From Eubacteriaceae bacterium (GTDB taxonomy: Bacteria > Bacillota > Clostridia > Lachnospirales > Lachnospiraceae), in NCBI GenBank assembly GCA_902363805.1, contig CABJBF010000003.1, positions 386,564 to 450,563 of the forward strand: a stretch of 64,000 bases of DNA, written 5' to 3'. The stretch's first letter is position 1, and every line of letters begins with the position of its first letter. A program made the position numbers and the translations under genes. The notes under the pieces are model-generated. The model was not told the DNA's origin. It did no database searches and worked only from the letters and a program-made list of their open reading frames with translations. Below, piece after piece: positions 8,882 to 18,598 of this stretch.

Positions 8882-9463
8882 TTATTTCGTAAGAAAATGT
8901 TCTCTGTTAGGATACTTTTCTCTGTACGCTGCCAATGCGGCTTTTTGTAAAATAGAAAATTCTTTATCTAAATTAAATGCATGTGGAGTGGAAAATGCAA
9001 TCGCACTTATTTGTTCAGCGATTTTTTTTGCTATTCCTTCATCTGATAACTGTCCCATTCCAAAAACTGCTGACGTAAATCCTCTTCCATTTTTACTTAC
9101 TTCTATAAATTTAAAAAATACATTTTTAAGTTCCAAAAACAAAATTTCACGCTTTTCATCCTGTATTTCATCTGAATTCAATAAACATAAGCCATTAATT
9201 ATTTCATACAACTGCTTTCTTTTGCTTCCACTAATATCTACAGAATTACCCTCAGATAAATATTTCATTTCCATGAGGTATCCAACAAATTTATCTTTTT
9301 TAGGTTTCCTTTTTCCATATCTTGCAATCCATAATTTTTCTCTAAATGAATCAAGTTCACTATTATCTTTATTATCATTTAATATTCTAAGTCTGTTGTC
9401 TGCATTTGTTTCATTATAAAATTCTTCTATCCATGTATTCTGCATATTTCCGTTTTTCTCCAT
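8882..9463 (-). CDS. Hypothetical protein (DUF6553-like), last gene of the sugar-sensor operon
   Basis: A 193-residue soluble protein. It is helical and highly charged, with a conserved-looking core FRRKLWIARYGKRKPKKDKFVGYLMEMKY-like stretch near residues 40-67 and AVFGMGQLSDEGIAKKIAEQI near 133-153. It resembles a Lachnospiraceae family of unknown function (DUF6553, from memory). It starts 6 bases after the stop of the galactose-binding protein gene, so it is probably co-transcribed with the sensor system. The functional link is unknown. Confidence 0.6.
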   Translation of the reverse strand: MEKNGNMQNTWIEEFYNETNADNRLRILNDNKDNSELDSFREKLWIARYGKRKPKKDKFVGYLMEMKYLSEGNSVDISGSKRKQLYEIINGLCLLNSDEIQDEKREILFLELKNVFFKFIEVSKNGRGFTSAVFGMGQLSDEGIAKKIAEQISAIAFSTPHAFNLDKEFSILQKAALAAYREKYPNREHFLTK

Positions 9464-9468
9464 ATTTA

Positions 9469-10497
9469 TTATCTGCTTATAAAATCATCTACATTATTAA
9501 TATCAACTTTTTTATATTGGGATACATAATATTTCCCACTGTCCAAGTTATGTTTTTTCAAATCATTTCCTTTAAAAATATCCACAACTAATTTTGCTAT
9601 TTCCATAGACTGGTCTTCCTTATCGTTGTACACAGTCCCCTGCATTTGACCTTCTTTTACTGCAATTAATGCATCATTAAGTCCATCTATTCCACATATA
9701 ATAGGCCATTCATCCTCGCCATAACCTGATTTTTTATAAGCTTCCACTGCACCAATCGCCATCTCATCATTATTTGAAATAATCATTTCTATATTGTTGC
9801 CATACTGATCTATTAGCTGTGTCGTTCTATTTTCTGCCTGTCCTCTGTTCCAATCAGCAAATTGGTAACTAAGTTTTTCTAAATTAATTCCATTATTAAT
9901 AATTGTTTTTACTGAACAGTCTGTTCTGCTTATTGCATCCTGATGCCCGGCCTCACCCTCTAGCAAAACATATTGTATTTTTCCATCATTATTTTTATCT
10001 ACATTTTTATTCGCTTTTATATAATCTGCTGCAATCTGTCCCTGCATTACTCCTGACTGTTCTGCATCACACCCAACATAATATAATTTGTTCCATTGCA
10101 TCAAATCCTCTTTTACCGGTTCTCTGTTAAAGAAAATAATTGGAATATTATTCTGTCTTGCCAGTTTAATAATTTTACCCGGAGCTGTTCTGTCAACTAA
10201 ATTAACACACATTATATCGCAACCTGCATCAATCATTTCCTCAACAACTTCATCCTGATCACGCTGACTATCATCTCCATTTTTTTCAGACACTATTATT
10301 CTAAAATTATCATTTTCCATTGACTTTAGATTATCTTTAAGTTCCTGTGTCATTGCATTTATGAATGGATCATCCTGCGTGTATGTTACAACACCTACCC
10401 TAAGTGTTTCATTAAAATTTTTTTCTTTTTTCTGACATCCTGTAAAATTGTAAATCAATACAAATGCCATTATTAAACTAACAATTCTTTTATTCAT
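9469..10497 (-). CDS. Galactose/glucose-binding lipoprotein of the sensor operon (canonical MglB fold)
   Basis: A 342-residue substrate-binding lipoprotein with lipobox FTGC at residue ~21. The E. coli MglB contact residues appear in normal order: Asp and Phe in YTQDDPF, Asn in VNLVD, the GHQDAISR block (His, Asp, Arg), Asn in NNDEMAIG, Asp in GIDGLNDA, and Asn in TVYND. The calcium loop DKNNDGKIQ is also present. It overlaps the upstream binding-protein gene by 8 bases and belongs to the kinase/regulator operon, so I infer it presents galactose or glucose to the Cache kinase. It is the best internal comparator for the permuted MglB at 18599-19873. Confidence 0.88.
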   Translation of the reverse strand: MNKRIVSLIMAFVLIYNFTGCQKKEKNFNETLRVGVVTYTQDDPFINAMTQELKDNLKSMENDNFRIIVSEKNGDDSQRDQDEVVEEMIDAGCDIMCVNLVDRTAPGKIIKLARQNNIPIIFFNREPVKEDLMQWNKLYYVGCDAEQSGVMQGQIAADYIKANKNVDKNNDGKIQYVLLEGEAGHQDAISRTDCSVKTIINNGINLEKLSYQFADWNRGQAENRTTQLIDQYGNNIEMIISNNDEMAIGAVEAYKKSGYGEDEWPIICGIDGLNDALIAVKEGQMQGTVYNDKEDQSMEIAKLVVDIFKGNDLKKHNLDSGKYYVSQYKKVDINNVDDFISR

Positions 10498-11464
10498 AAG
10501 AATACAAAAACCTTTCTATTTCATTAGAAAATAAATCATTTTGATAAAGTTCTTTTGAATCAACATCATAGCCTTTCATGGTGTAAAATGAAATATTAAT
10601 TTTCTTACTTATTTCTTTTACACTATTGTATCCAATCTCATATCCATCAGGAATAATAAGACATTTTACATTGCCATGCTGAAGCAAATTTAATGATTTC
10701 ATACTATTTCCAATACCATATATCTGCGCTCCGTTATATATTCCATTATCACTTTTTTCGCCTAAGTCATCTAAAGAATAATTATCCATAATAACTAAAT
10801 AATCTACTTTATCCTTGCCATTTACAACATCACAAATATCCTGATCCGTTTTACCATTATATGTCCAACCTATATCTATGTTAGTCCCTTCTATGGCATC
10901 ACAAAATCCTTTATATTTGTCAATGGTTTCTTCTTTCGCATACTGGGCAAAAACAATGCCTGCTTTCTTATTTTCTTTTTCGCCTGAATCTGCTATCAGT
11001 CTCTTTCCTATCTCATATCCGATATTGTAGTGATTAGGTTTTATTACCGGATAGCCTGATTCACCATCATTCCCACTCACAAAAACATCTTCTGTAATTA
11101 ACATGAATGGTATTTTGCCACATACGTTTTTTAATTGTGTTCTCGTATCGCTTCCTGGTGCAGGGCAAATAATAAACCCATCTATATTATTTTGCTTCTG
11201 CTCATTTATTAATTCGATTTCATCTTCTACTTCCTCAATATCATCTGTGTTACATATTATTAAATGTATTTCATTTGCCTTAGCTGAATCTTTTAGTCCT
11301 TTAATAAGTGCCTCCCAATTTTTATCTCCTGAATTTGGTATAATTACTGCCACTTTTTTTTCAGGAGTATTCTGGTCAAATATTTTAGTAATAAAAAATA
11401 TTGCCATAACACAAAGTAATATTTCTGCAATAAGAAAGGCTATTTTATTTTTTTTCATTTTCAA
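10490..11464 (-). CDS. Membrane-anchored periplasmic-binding-protein-like sensor subunit
   Basis: A 324-residue type I binding-protein fold (KKVAVIIPNSGDKNWEALIKG, IDGFIICPAPGSDTRTQL, DYLVIMDNYS). The N-terminal hydrophobic segment (residues ~9-26) has no lipobox Cys, so it is probably held by an uncleaved membrane helix. It overlaps the kinase gene by 20 bases. Binding proteins placed between a YesM-like kinase and a transporter operon act as external sensor subunits in Clostridia (for example XylFII-LytS). That role is inferred here and the ligand is unknown. Confidence 0.78.
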   Translation of the reverse strand: MKMKKNKIAFLIAEILLCVMAIFFITKIFDQNTPEKKVAVIIPNSGDKNWEALIKGLKDSAKANEIHLIICNTDDIEEVEDEIELINEQKQNNIDGFIICPAPGSDTRTQLKNVCGKIPFMLITEDVFVSGNDGESGYPVIKPNHYNIGYEIGKRLIADSGEKENKKAGIVFAQYAKEETIDKYKGFCDAIEGTNIDIGWTYNGKTDQDICDVVNGKDKVDYLVIMDNYSLDDLGEKSDNGIYNGAQIYGIGNSMKSLNLLQHGNVKCLIIPDGYEIGYNSVKEISKKINISFYTMKGYDVDSKELYQNDLFSNEIERFLYSYE

Positions 11465-13400
11465 CCTTCCTTTCTACATTTTGTTTTTCTAAATTTGTGA
11501 GATTACTTTCATTATATGGAATTGCAGGTATATGAATTGTAACCTTTGTTCCTTCGTCAGCTTCACTTTCTACACTTAATCCATATTCATTGCCAAACAT
11601 TAGCTTAATTCTTGAATGAACGTTTATGACACCAACTCCTGAACCATGTTTAGGTGTTTTATTATTATCCTTAAGAATATTTTCAACCTCTTCTTCTCTC
11701 ATTCCCATTCCATTGTCTTCAACGGTTATAAAGATTTCATTATCTATCTTTTTACCTCTGACAATTATTTCACCGTCATCATCTATATCCATATTTCCTA
11801 CACCATAATATATAGCATTCTCTAACAATGGCTGAATAACAAGTTTCACAATACAATAGTCATTAATTTCATCATCTATTTCAAATCTGATTTTGAATCG
11901 TTCTTTATATCTTGCCATCTGTATATTCATATAGCTTCTGCTGTGTTGTATTTCATCAGATATTTTTATGATTGTTCTTCCTTTAGACAAACTTATACGC
12001 AATAACTTAGCAAGTTCTGATATCATAAACACAGCTTCTTTATTTTTATTTGCCTCAACCATCCATGTAATTGATTCGAGCGTATTGTATAAGAAATGCG
12101 GATTAATCTGACTTTGCAATGCATCCATTTCGCTTTTTCTTAGTTCAGTCTGCTGCCTGATTATTTCCTGCATTAACTCTTCTATCTGTTCATATGATTT
12201 TCGCACTGAATATCCTAAATGTCTTATTTCCGATGAACCACCTATATAAATATCATTTTTTCCACCTGCTTCATACGCCTTAACAGATTCATTCAGGTTA
12301 AGTATTGGTCTTGATATTTTTCTTGATATAATTCTGTTTACCTCAAGAAGCATCATCACTAAAATAATTACAGTCGTAATTATATAATATCTGAATTGCT
12401 TTATACTCACTGTCTGTACCTTGTCCGGAATTACACCTACTACCTTCCATCCTGTGTATGAAATACTGCTTATTATATAATTATTTTTATGTCCATTAAA
12501 CTCTAATTCATGTATTCCTTCTTCACATTTTGCCATTTTATTATTATTTTCCTTAAAAATACCCCTGTCTATCTCAGTTATTCTAGGATGATAGATAATT
12601 TGTCCATCTGAATCGCATAAATAATAATAAATTCCATTTGAATCTTTATTGATTCTATCTAAAGTTTCTTCAATGATTGAATATTTCATATCCACCAGTA
12701 GTACTCCACTTACCGGCTTTTCCCCATCATTTACATCCACCGAACGGCTCAGCGACACAACCCGATAATATTTATAAGCACCATCTTCAAACAGATTCTG
12801 TATATGAGGAATAGAAAAATGAATATTTTCAATTTCACTTTTAGCCATACTAAACCAACTCTGACTTTTAACATCAACATTATCTTTTTCAGATGCTATA
12901 GGCTCTGATGCTATCAGATTTCCGGAATTGTCATATAGTGCCATACTTTGAATCTTATCTGAATTAATTTCATACAATAAACTAAACTGTCTGTTAAACT
13001 CCTGACTCGAAACATCATATTGCTGAACTATATTGTAATTTGCAGCATTTGAAATCTGTCTTATATTTAATAAGTCAGAGTCCATTTTATCTACTATACT
13101 GTCTATAATTCCCTGTGTACTTGATATTAAAGTTTCTTTATTTGAAATTTTAAATCTATTATAAATAAGCATTCCCATAACAATAGTTGTCACTATTGTT
13201 AACGTTGTAAAGACCGCCATGATAATAGATTGAATGTCTAATCTAATAAATTCGCCACGGTGAAACCAGCTTCGAAATCTTTTTATTTTTACATTTTTGC
13301 TTTCTTTTTTTTTAACTTTATTCAATCTTCCCATATTCCCTGTATATATTATGATGTTTGGGGCAAAAGCCCCGATTTTGATGACTACGGATTGTTTCAT
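11445..13400 (-). CDS. YesM-type Cache sensor histidine kinase
   Basis: A 651-residue kinase of the LytS/YesM class. Two membrane helices (~52-75 and ~350-370) bracket a ~270-residue extracellular Cache sensor. A HAMP-like linker follows (ISRPILNLNESVKAYEAGG). The His-kinase box is SQINPHFLYNTLESITWM, and the ATPase has N (QPLLENAIYYG), G1 (VEDNGMGM) and G2 (GSGVGVINVHSRI) boxes. The first ~40 residues are a basic cytoplasmic tail; an internal ATG (MGRLNK, residue 23) is a possible alternative start. It is paired with the YesN regulator 18 bases upstream and overlaps the binding-protein gene downstream. Confidence 0.9.
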   Translation of the reverse strand: MKQSVVIKIGAFAPNIIIYTGNMGRLNKVKKKESKNVKIKRFRSWFHRGEFIRLDIQSIIMAVFTTLTIVTTIVMGMLIYNRFKISNKETLISSTQGIIDSIVDKMDSDLLNIRQISNAANYNIVQQYDVSSQEFNRQFSLLYEINSDKIQSMALYDNSGNLIASEPIASEKDNVDVKSQSWFSMAKSEIENIHFSIPHIQNLFEDGAYKYYRVVSLSRSVDVNDGEKPVSGVLLVDMKYSIIEETLDRINKDSNGIYYYLCDSDGQIIYHPRITEIDRGIFKENNNKMAKCEEGIHELEFNGHKNNYIISSISYTGWKVVGVIPDKVQTVSIKQFRYYIITTVIILVMMLLEVNRIISRKISRPILNLNESVKAYEAGGKNDIYIGGSSEIRHLGYSVRKSYEQIEELMQEIIRQQTELRKSEMDALQSQINPHFLYNTLESITWMVEANKNKEAVFMISELAKLLRISLSKGRTIIKISDEIQHSRSYMNIQMARYKERFKIRFEIDDEINDYCIVKLVIQPLLENAIYYGVGNMDIDDDGEIIVRGKKIDNEIFITVEDNGMGMREEEVENILKDNNKTPKHGSGVGVINVHSRIKLMFGNEYGLSVESEADEGTKVTIHIPAIPYNESNLTNLEKQNVERKVENEKK

Positions 13401-13418
13401 GCTACACGTTGTTTTATA

Positions 13419-15023
13419 TTATTTATTTAATCTCTCATTTCTGTACTTTGATGGAGATACTCCGAATTTCTTCTTAAACACATAGCTAAAATAATTTGCA
13501 TCTAAATATCCTACCTGCTCAGCTATTTTATAGCTTTTTTCATTTGTATCAAGTATCAATCCGGCTGCGATATCCATTCTGTAATCTGTAAGATATGTAA
13601 CAAATGATTTACCTACTTCTTTCTTAAATACAGATGAAAAGTAAGAATTTGATACTCCCATTAAAGAGCATACTTTATCCAGTGATAAATCAGGTTCCAT
13701 ATACCTGTCTGTTACTATATTTTGTGCATCATTAACCAAACTTCTGGATTTACTGTTTCGAACACTTTTTAATTTTTCACTTACTCCTAATGAACATTTA
13801 ATAAGCCAGTTTTTCAAAGTGCTTTCGTCCATCTGAGGCACCCTTTCGTAAGGATTATTTATATCTCCTAAAAAGTCATTAAAATCTATAAAATTATTGG
13901 CACAAAATCTATAAAATGCCCCTACCATTTCCATAATCACTAAATTATACTGACTTACAGTATTTGCATTTTTATGTAATTTTTCAATTTCTTTACTAAC
14001 CGCATCTTCTATTGATTTGTTGTCTCCTAAGTATATCGCTTTAAACAAATCATGCATTTTAGAATCTTCTGACTGTAAAGTCATATTCTGCTCATTAGGT
14101 GCAATTTCTTCAATATTAATTGCCCTGTTTGTTCCATATAAAACTCTATATGATACTGCTTCTCTTGCTCCTTCATAAGAATTGTTTATGTTTAATATGT
14201 TATCACATACTCTTCCTATACCTGCTGTAACAACAGCACCAATAACTCTGTTAACCCATTTGCAGAATTTATCACAAATATCCGTAAACTCTACCATTTT
14301 TTCTTTAGAGCTTAATTCAACAATTAGTACTGTATTCCCCAAATAAATAAATTCTTTGCAATTAAATTTTTTCGCAATTCTTTCTTTTATTTCTCTTTCT
14401 ACAGACATTGATAATAGCAAGGGTTCCATATTTTCAGGAACATGATGTGTAGATGTATGGAAAACCACACAACAATAGAACGGACCCTTTAAATCTATTT
14501 TATAGGAATCGACAAATTTTACATATTCTTCTTCATCAACTCTTCCTTCAATCAACGAAACAAACAAATTTGTCTGAAGAATTGGGAGTACATCATTAAA
14601 ATAATTTTCAAGTTTCTGAACATTTAATTTTTCTTCTCTTTCCAAATCTAGTGAGTTTTTTACTCTCTTTAAACATTCAGTTAATTCGTCAGAATTTATC
14701 GGTTTTAACATATATTCTTCAACTTCAAGATGAACTGCCTCTTTTGCATATTCAAATTCGTCAAATCCGGTAAATATAATTATGTGAATATTTCTATAAT
14801 CATCATTAAGCCTTTTGGACAACTCAAGTCCATCCATATATGGCATTTTAATATCTGTAATAACAACATCCGGTTGAGTTTTTTCGACAAGTTCTAATGC
14901 CTTTACTCCATTTGTTGCACTTCCGACAACTTCAAAGCCTAACTCATTCCACGCTATTTTTTGTTCAATAACATCAATAACTTCTGCCTCATCGTCAACC
15001 AGGATAACTTTATATTTATCCAT
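13419..15023 (-). CDS. YesN-type AraC-family response regulator
   Basis: A 534-residue regulator. The N-terminal receiver domain (residues 1-125) has IVDDEAEV-type acidic residues and the phospho-acceptor in DVVITDIKMPYMDG near 55. A ~290-residue middle region follows, and the C-terminal AraC double helix-turn-helix ends in the classic YLDANYFSYVFKKKFGVSPSKYR. First gene of the sensor operon. Its position between the sensor proteins and the mglBAC operon suggests it activates mglBAC when the kinase detects sugar. Confidence 0.92.
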   Translation of the reverse strand: MDKYKVILVDDEAEVIDVIEQKIAWNELGFEVVGSATNGVKALELVEKTQPDVVITDIKMPYMDGLELSKRLNDDYRNIHIIIFTGFDEFEYAKEAVHLEVEEYMLKPINSDELTECLKRVKNSLDLEREEKLNVQKLENYFNDVLPILQTNLFVSLIEGRVDEEEYVKFVDSYKIDLKGPFYCCVVFHTSTHHVPENMEPLLLSMSVEREIKERIAKKFNCKEFIYLGNTVLIVELSSKEKMVEFTDICDKFCKWVNRVIGAVVTAGIGRVCDNILNINNSYEGAREAVSYRVLYGTNRAINIEEIAPNEQNMTLQSEDSKMHDLFKAIYLGDNKSIEDAVSKEIEKLHKNANTVSQYNLVIMEMVGAFYRFCANNFIDFNDFLGDINNPYERVPQMDESTLKNWLIKCSLGVSEKLKSVRNSKSRSLVNDAQNIVTDRYMEPDLSLDKVCSLMGVSNSYFSSVFKKEVGKSFVTYLTDYRMDIAAGLILDTNEKSYKIAEQVGYLDANYFSYVFKKKFGVSPSKYRNERLNK

Positions 15024-15204
15024 AATACTTTCCTTATCTCACTCTAAATTTAATGCAATATTTTTCTCAGGCAATCTTCATACATTTAATAGAAAATCTA
15101 CCTCTTTTAATTTTATTTTTTCCGTTTATCTTTTGTCAATTTATTATAACAAATAATCTATTCTAATAAAATATTTTATATAAAAGTCAACATTTTTGTT
15201 ACGA

Positions 15205-15250
15205 CAAAAGCCGTTCCCATTATCCTATAGATAATCAGAACGACTTTTTG
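15205..15250 (-). terminator. Terminator of the mglBAC operon
   Basis: Stem 15206-15216 with 15238-15248, plus an inner ATTATC/GATAAT stem. All pairs form on the minus strand (one G-U), while the plus strand has a mismatch, so it acts mainly for minus-strand transcripts ending after mglC. Confidence 0.7.
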
Positions 15251-15338
15251 AACGTATGATTAAAATATTTATTAACATGTCAGGATTGTGGGAGTTTGTA
15301 TTATAAGAAACAATCCGTATGACATATTTTTCATTATT

Positions 15339-16991
15339 TTATTTCTTCTGTACATACTTGAGACAGTCAAGAGTAACTGCTGCAAGAATGATGATACCTT
15401 CGAAAATGAACTGAAGGTTTGTATCAATACCAAGGATTGTAAGTGAGTATGTAAGAGATGTAAATATAAGAACACCTGTTACAACACCTGAAATCTTACC
15501 AATACCACCTGTAAATGAAACACCACCTACTACGCAGGCTGCGATAGCATCCATGTCCCATCCTTGTCCATAAGCTGCACTACCTGAACCAACCATTCTG
15601 TTACATTCAAGCCATGAACCAAATCCATAAAGGATACCTGCAAGAATGAAAGCTCCCATTGTTACTTTGAATACTGAAATACCTGAAACTGCTGCTGCTT
15701 CCGGGTTTCCACCTACTGCGAATAAATTCTTTCCAAAAGTTGTCTTATTCCAAATGAACCAAACAACTGCTATTGCAACTATTGCCCATAAAATAATTGT
15801 TGGGAATCCTCCAATCTGAGGAATAAATATATTTGGAATTGCTGCATCGATTGCACCAAATGAAACACCCTTTGTTGCGTAAGTTACAAGACCAAATATA
15901 ATAAGCATGTTGGCCATAGTTGATATGAACGGATGCATTTTGAACTTAGCCATAAAGAATCCGGCTATCATTGCAAAACATGTTGTAAGGATTATACAAA
16001 CAACTAAAGCTAAAATTGCTCTTGCGCTCGGAGCCATATTTGAAAAATCAAATATATGTCCAAATACGCCACCTGTGTTTATGCCGTTATGCATTATGAT
16101 TGTTGATGCAACCATACCCATACCAACCATACGACCAACCGAGAGGTCAGTTCCTGTCAAAAGGATTAAGCCTGCAACACCGAGGGCAAGGAACATTCTA
16201 GGTGATGCCTGCTGTAAAATGTTAAGTATATTTGTGTATGTAAGGAGTTGGGTATTTTTAACAACCGGAGTAATTGCGCATAACCCAATAAATATCAAAA
16301 TGATAACAATATACAAACCATTTTTATATAGGAACTGTGACAAGTTGAAAGTATATTTATAATTTTCAATTCGCTGCTCTGTTTTCTGAGCAAATGTATA
16401 TTTTGATGTACGCAATAAATCAATTAAATGATACTTATGCATAAATGCATCATGTTTTCTATCTTTAATTTCCTGACACTTTGACTCGTGAGTCATTTTT
16501 GAATCATACAATTTATTTTTATATACATATTTTTCATCTTTAATTTCATCTGAATCAGACAATTTGCTTAAAGCATTTTCATGTTCTGTCTTCAATTCAG
16601 CGCAAGTCTTTTCATACTTGTTTTTTTCATCAATTTTTTCGCTTTCACAACTAGCTACTACTCTATTGTAATATTGGCTGTTGTAATTCTTTGAAAGATA
16701 ATCTTCAGCCTGGGCAATAAGTTTTGATACCTTATCTTTATTTGAATTTTCAACTGCTTTTGCCTGTTCTAAAGCCTTCTTATCACTTTCAATAATTTTT
16801 GCTTTTTCTTCTTTAGTTAAATTTTTATTTTCTTTTACGATAGCAATATGATTCTTTAAACTTCTGACTTTATCAGAACCATCTGCGCGTAATTCGTCAA
16901 TCTGACTTTGTATTTTACCTACATATTCATCTATCGGCTTAAGAAGTTTTTCTTCTTCCTCAGCTGAAAGAATAACGCCTTTTTCTGCCAT
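15339..16991 (-). CDS. mglC: Galactoside ABC transporter permease MglC with a long N-terminal coiled-coil extension
   Basis: The C-terminal ~325 residues (from ~226) are a normal MglC/RbsC permease with about ten membrane helices. Conserved blocks are GVAGLILLTGTDLSVGRMVG, the EAA-like region KTTFGKNLFAVGGNPEAAAVSGI, and IAACVVGGVSFTGGIGKI. The first ~220 residues are an extra, highly charged, predicted cytoplasmic coiled coil with three Cys, absent from E. coli MglC (336 residues in total). The reading frame is continuous and starts at a sensible ATG 19 bases after mglA, so this is a real fusion. The extension might brace the ATPase or bind a regulator. Confidence 0.9.
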   Translation of the reverse strand: MAEKGVILSAEEEEKLLKPIDEYVGKIQSQIDELRADGSDKVRSLKNHIAIVKENKNLTKEEKAKIIESDKKALEQAKAVENSNKDKVSKLIAQAEDYLSKNYNSQYYNRVVASCESEKIDEKNKYEKTCAELKTEHENALSKLSDSDEIKDEKYVYKNKLYDSKMTHESKCQEIKDRKHDAFMHKYHLIDLLRTSKYTFAQKTEQRIENYKYTFNLSQFLYKNGLYIVIILIFIGLCAITPVVKNTQLLTYTNILNILQQASPRMFLALGVAGLILLTGTDLSVGRMVGMGMVASTIIMHNGINTGGVFGHIFDFSNMAPSARAILALVVCIILTTCFAMIAGFFMAKFKMHPFISTMANMLIIFGLVTYATKGVSFGAIDAAIPNIFIPQIGGFPTIILWAIVAIAVVWFIWNKTTFGKNLFAVGGNPEAAAVSGISVFKVTMGAFILAGILYGFGSWLECNRMVGSGSAAYGQGWDMDAIAACVVGGVSFTGGIGKISGVVTGVLIFTSLTYSLTILGIDTNLQFIFEGIIILAAVTLDCLKYVQKK

Positions 16992-17009
16992 ATCAAATAC
17001 TCCTCTCTT

Positions 17010-18518
17010 CTACAAATATTTAGCACTAAGTCTTAATAATTCTTCCTGATTTGTTTCTTTTGTATTAACTATTCCTGCAAGATGTCCGTTAGACATAACA
17101 CCAATACGATTTGTAATTCCTAAAATCTCAGGCATTTCAGATGAAACAACTATTATTGTTTTTCCCTGCTTTGCCATGTTAATTATCAGTTCATAAATTT
17201 CGTATTTTGCACCAACATCAATACCTCTTGTAGGGTCATCCATCATAAATACATTTGGTGAACGTTCAAGCCATTTACCAAATATGGCTTTCTGCTGATT
17301 TCCTCCTGAAAGATTTGAAATCATATCATCAGGTCCCATACATTTAGTATGCATTACCTTTATTTCTTCTGCAGTTGCACGAACCATATCATCCTTTGAC
17401 AATGCAATGCCTCTCTTGTAATGGTTCATATTTGCAATCGTTGTATTAAATGTAATGTCACCCTTAAGGAAAAGACCATTCGCTTTTCTTTCTTCTGTTA
17501 TCAAAGCAAATCCATGATCCATGGCATCTTTAGGCGATGAAAAATTCATTATCTTTCCATCATAAATTACATTACCGGCTGCTCTTGTTCTCATACCAAA
17601 TATAGTTTCAAGGAGTTCTGTTCGACCGGCTCCTACTAATCCATAAAATCCAAATATTTCACCTTTTCTTATGTCAAATGAAATATTTTGAAGTTTCGGT
17701 GCATACTTAGTAGACAAGTTTTCAACTGAGAAAATTACTTCTCCCGGTTCATTATCTACAGGTGGGAATCTGTTATCAAGAGAACGACCAACCATTGCTG
17801 ATATAAGTTCATTCATGTTTGTATCTTTACTGTCCTTTGTCATTACCAGACTTCCATCTCGTAAAACTGAAATTTGATCACATATTTCAAATATTTCATC
17901 CATCTTATGTGAAATATATATTAATGAAATTCCCTGACTCTTTAACTGTCTCATCATTTTAAACAGCTTTTCTACTTCAGGTGCTGTTAATGATGATGTT
18001 GGTTCGTCAAGTACTATTACTTTTGAGTTATATGATATAGCCTTTGCAATTTCACACATCTGTCTCTGTGATACAGACATTTTCTTCATTGGCTGTGTCA
18101 TATTAACTGTAATTCCTAATTTTCTAAATAAATCGGAAGCTTCTTTTTTCATTCTACCTTCGTCAACCACGCCTAATGAGTTCTTAGGATATCTGCCTAA
18201 AAACAGGTTGTCAACAACGCTTCTTTCGAGACACTGATTAAGTTCCTGATGAACCATAGCAACTCCATTTTCAAGTGCGTCTTTAGGTCCGGAAAAATTA
18301 ACTTCCCTGCCATCTAATATTATAGTTCCTTCGTCCTTTTGGTAAGTTCCGAAGAGACACTTCATCATTGTCGATTTGCCTGCTCCATTTTCACCCATAA
18401 GGCCCATTATTGATCCCGGTTTAACATTTAAATTAATATGTTTCAGAACCTTATTTCGGCCGAATGATTTACTCATGCCATTAATCGACAAGATGTATTC
18501 ATTCTTATCTTCCACCAT
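17010..18518 (-). CDS. mglA: Galactoside ABC transporter, twin-ATPase subunit MglA
   Basis: A 502-residue ATPase with two nucleotide-binding domains, typical of sugar CUT2 importers. The first has Walker A GENGAGKST (~42-50), signature MSVSQRQMCEIAKAI and Walker B KVIVLDEPTSSL. The second has the degenerate GLVGAGRTE, LSGGNQQKAIFGKWL and FMMDDPTRGIDVGAKYEIY. It energises import through MglC of the sugar delivered by MglB. An intercistronic hairpin separates it from mglB. Confidence 0.95.
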   Translation of the reverse strand: MVEDKNEYILSINGMSKSFGRNKVLKHINLNVKPGSIMGLMGENGAGKSTMMKCLFGTYQKDEGTIILDGREVNFSGPKDALENGVAMVHQELNQCLERSVVDNLFLGRYPKNSLGVVDEGRMKKEASDLFRKLGITVNMTQPMKKMSVSQRQMCEIAKAISYNSKVIVLDEPTSSLTAPEVEKLFKMMRQLKSQGISLIYISHKMDEIFEICDQISVLRDGSLVMTKDSKDTNMNELISAMVGRSLDNRFPPVDNEPGEVIFSVENLSTKYAPKLQNISFDIRKGEIFGFYGLVGAGRTELLETIFGMRTRAAGNVIYDGKIMNFSSPKDAMDHGFALITEERKANGLFLKGDITFNTTIANMNHYKRGIALSKDDMVRATAEEIKVMHTKCMGPDDMISNLSGGNQQKAIFGKWLERSPNVFMMDDPTRGIDVGAKYEIYELIINMAKQGKTIIVVSSEMPEILGITNRIGVMSNGHLAGIVNTKETNQEELLRLSAKYL

Positions 18519-18544
18519 ATCTACACTTCCTCTTTCTTTTTTAA

Positions 18545-18573
18545 AGAAGGGAGGCTTTATCTGCCACCCTTCT
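18545..18573 (-). promoter_or_regulatory. Intercistronic stem-loop between mglB and mglA
   Basis: On the minus strand AGAAGGG-T-GG pairs with CC-T-CCCTTCT across a short loop, 25 bases after the mglB stop. Stem-loops here usually protect or partly terminate the transcript, so the binding protein is made in excess over the transporter. That role is inferred. Confidence 0.6.
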
Positions 18574-18598
18574 TATTAAATTATCCAAACTTACAATT

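Noticed and set aside
15272-15475. 67-codon ORF over the end of mglC
   Set aside because: Shadow of mglC in another frame, low-complexity Leu/Ser composition.
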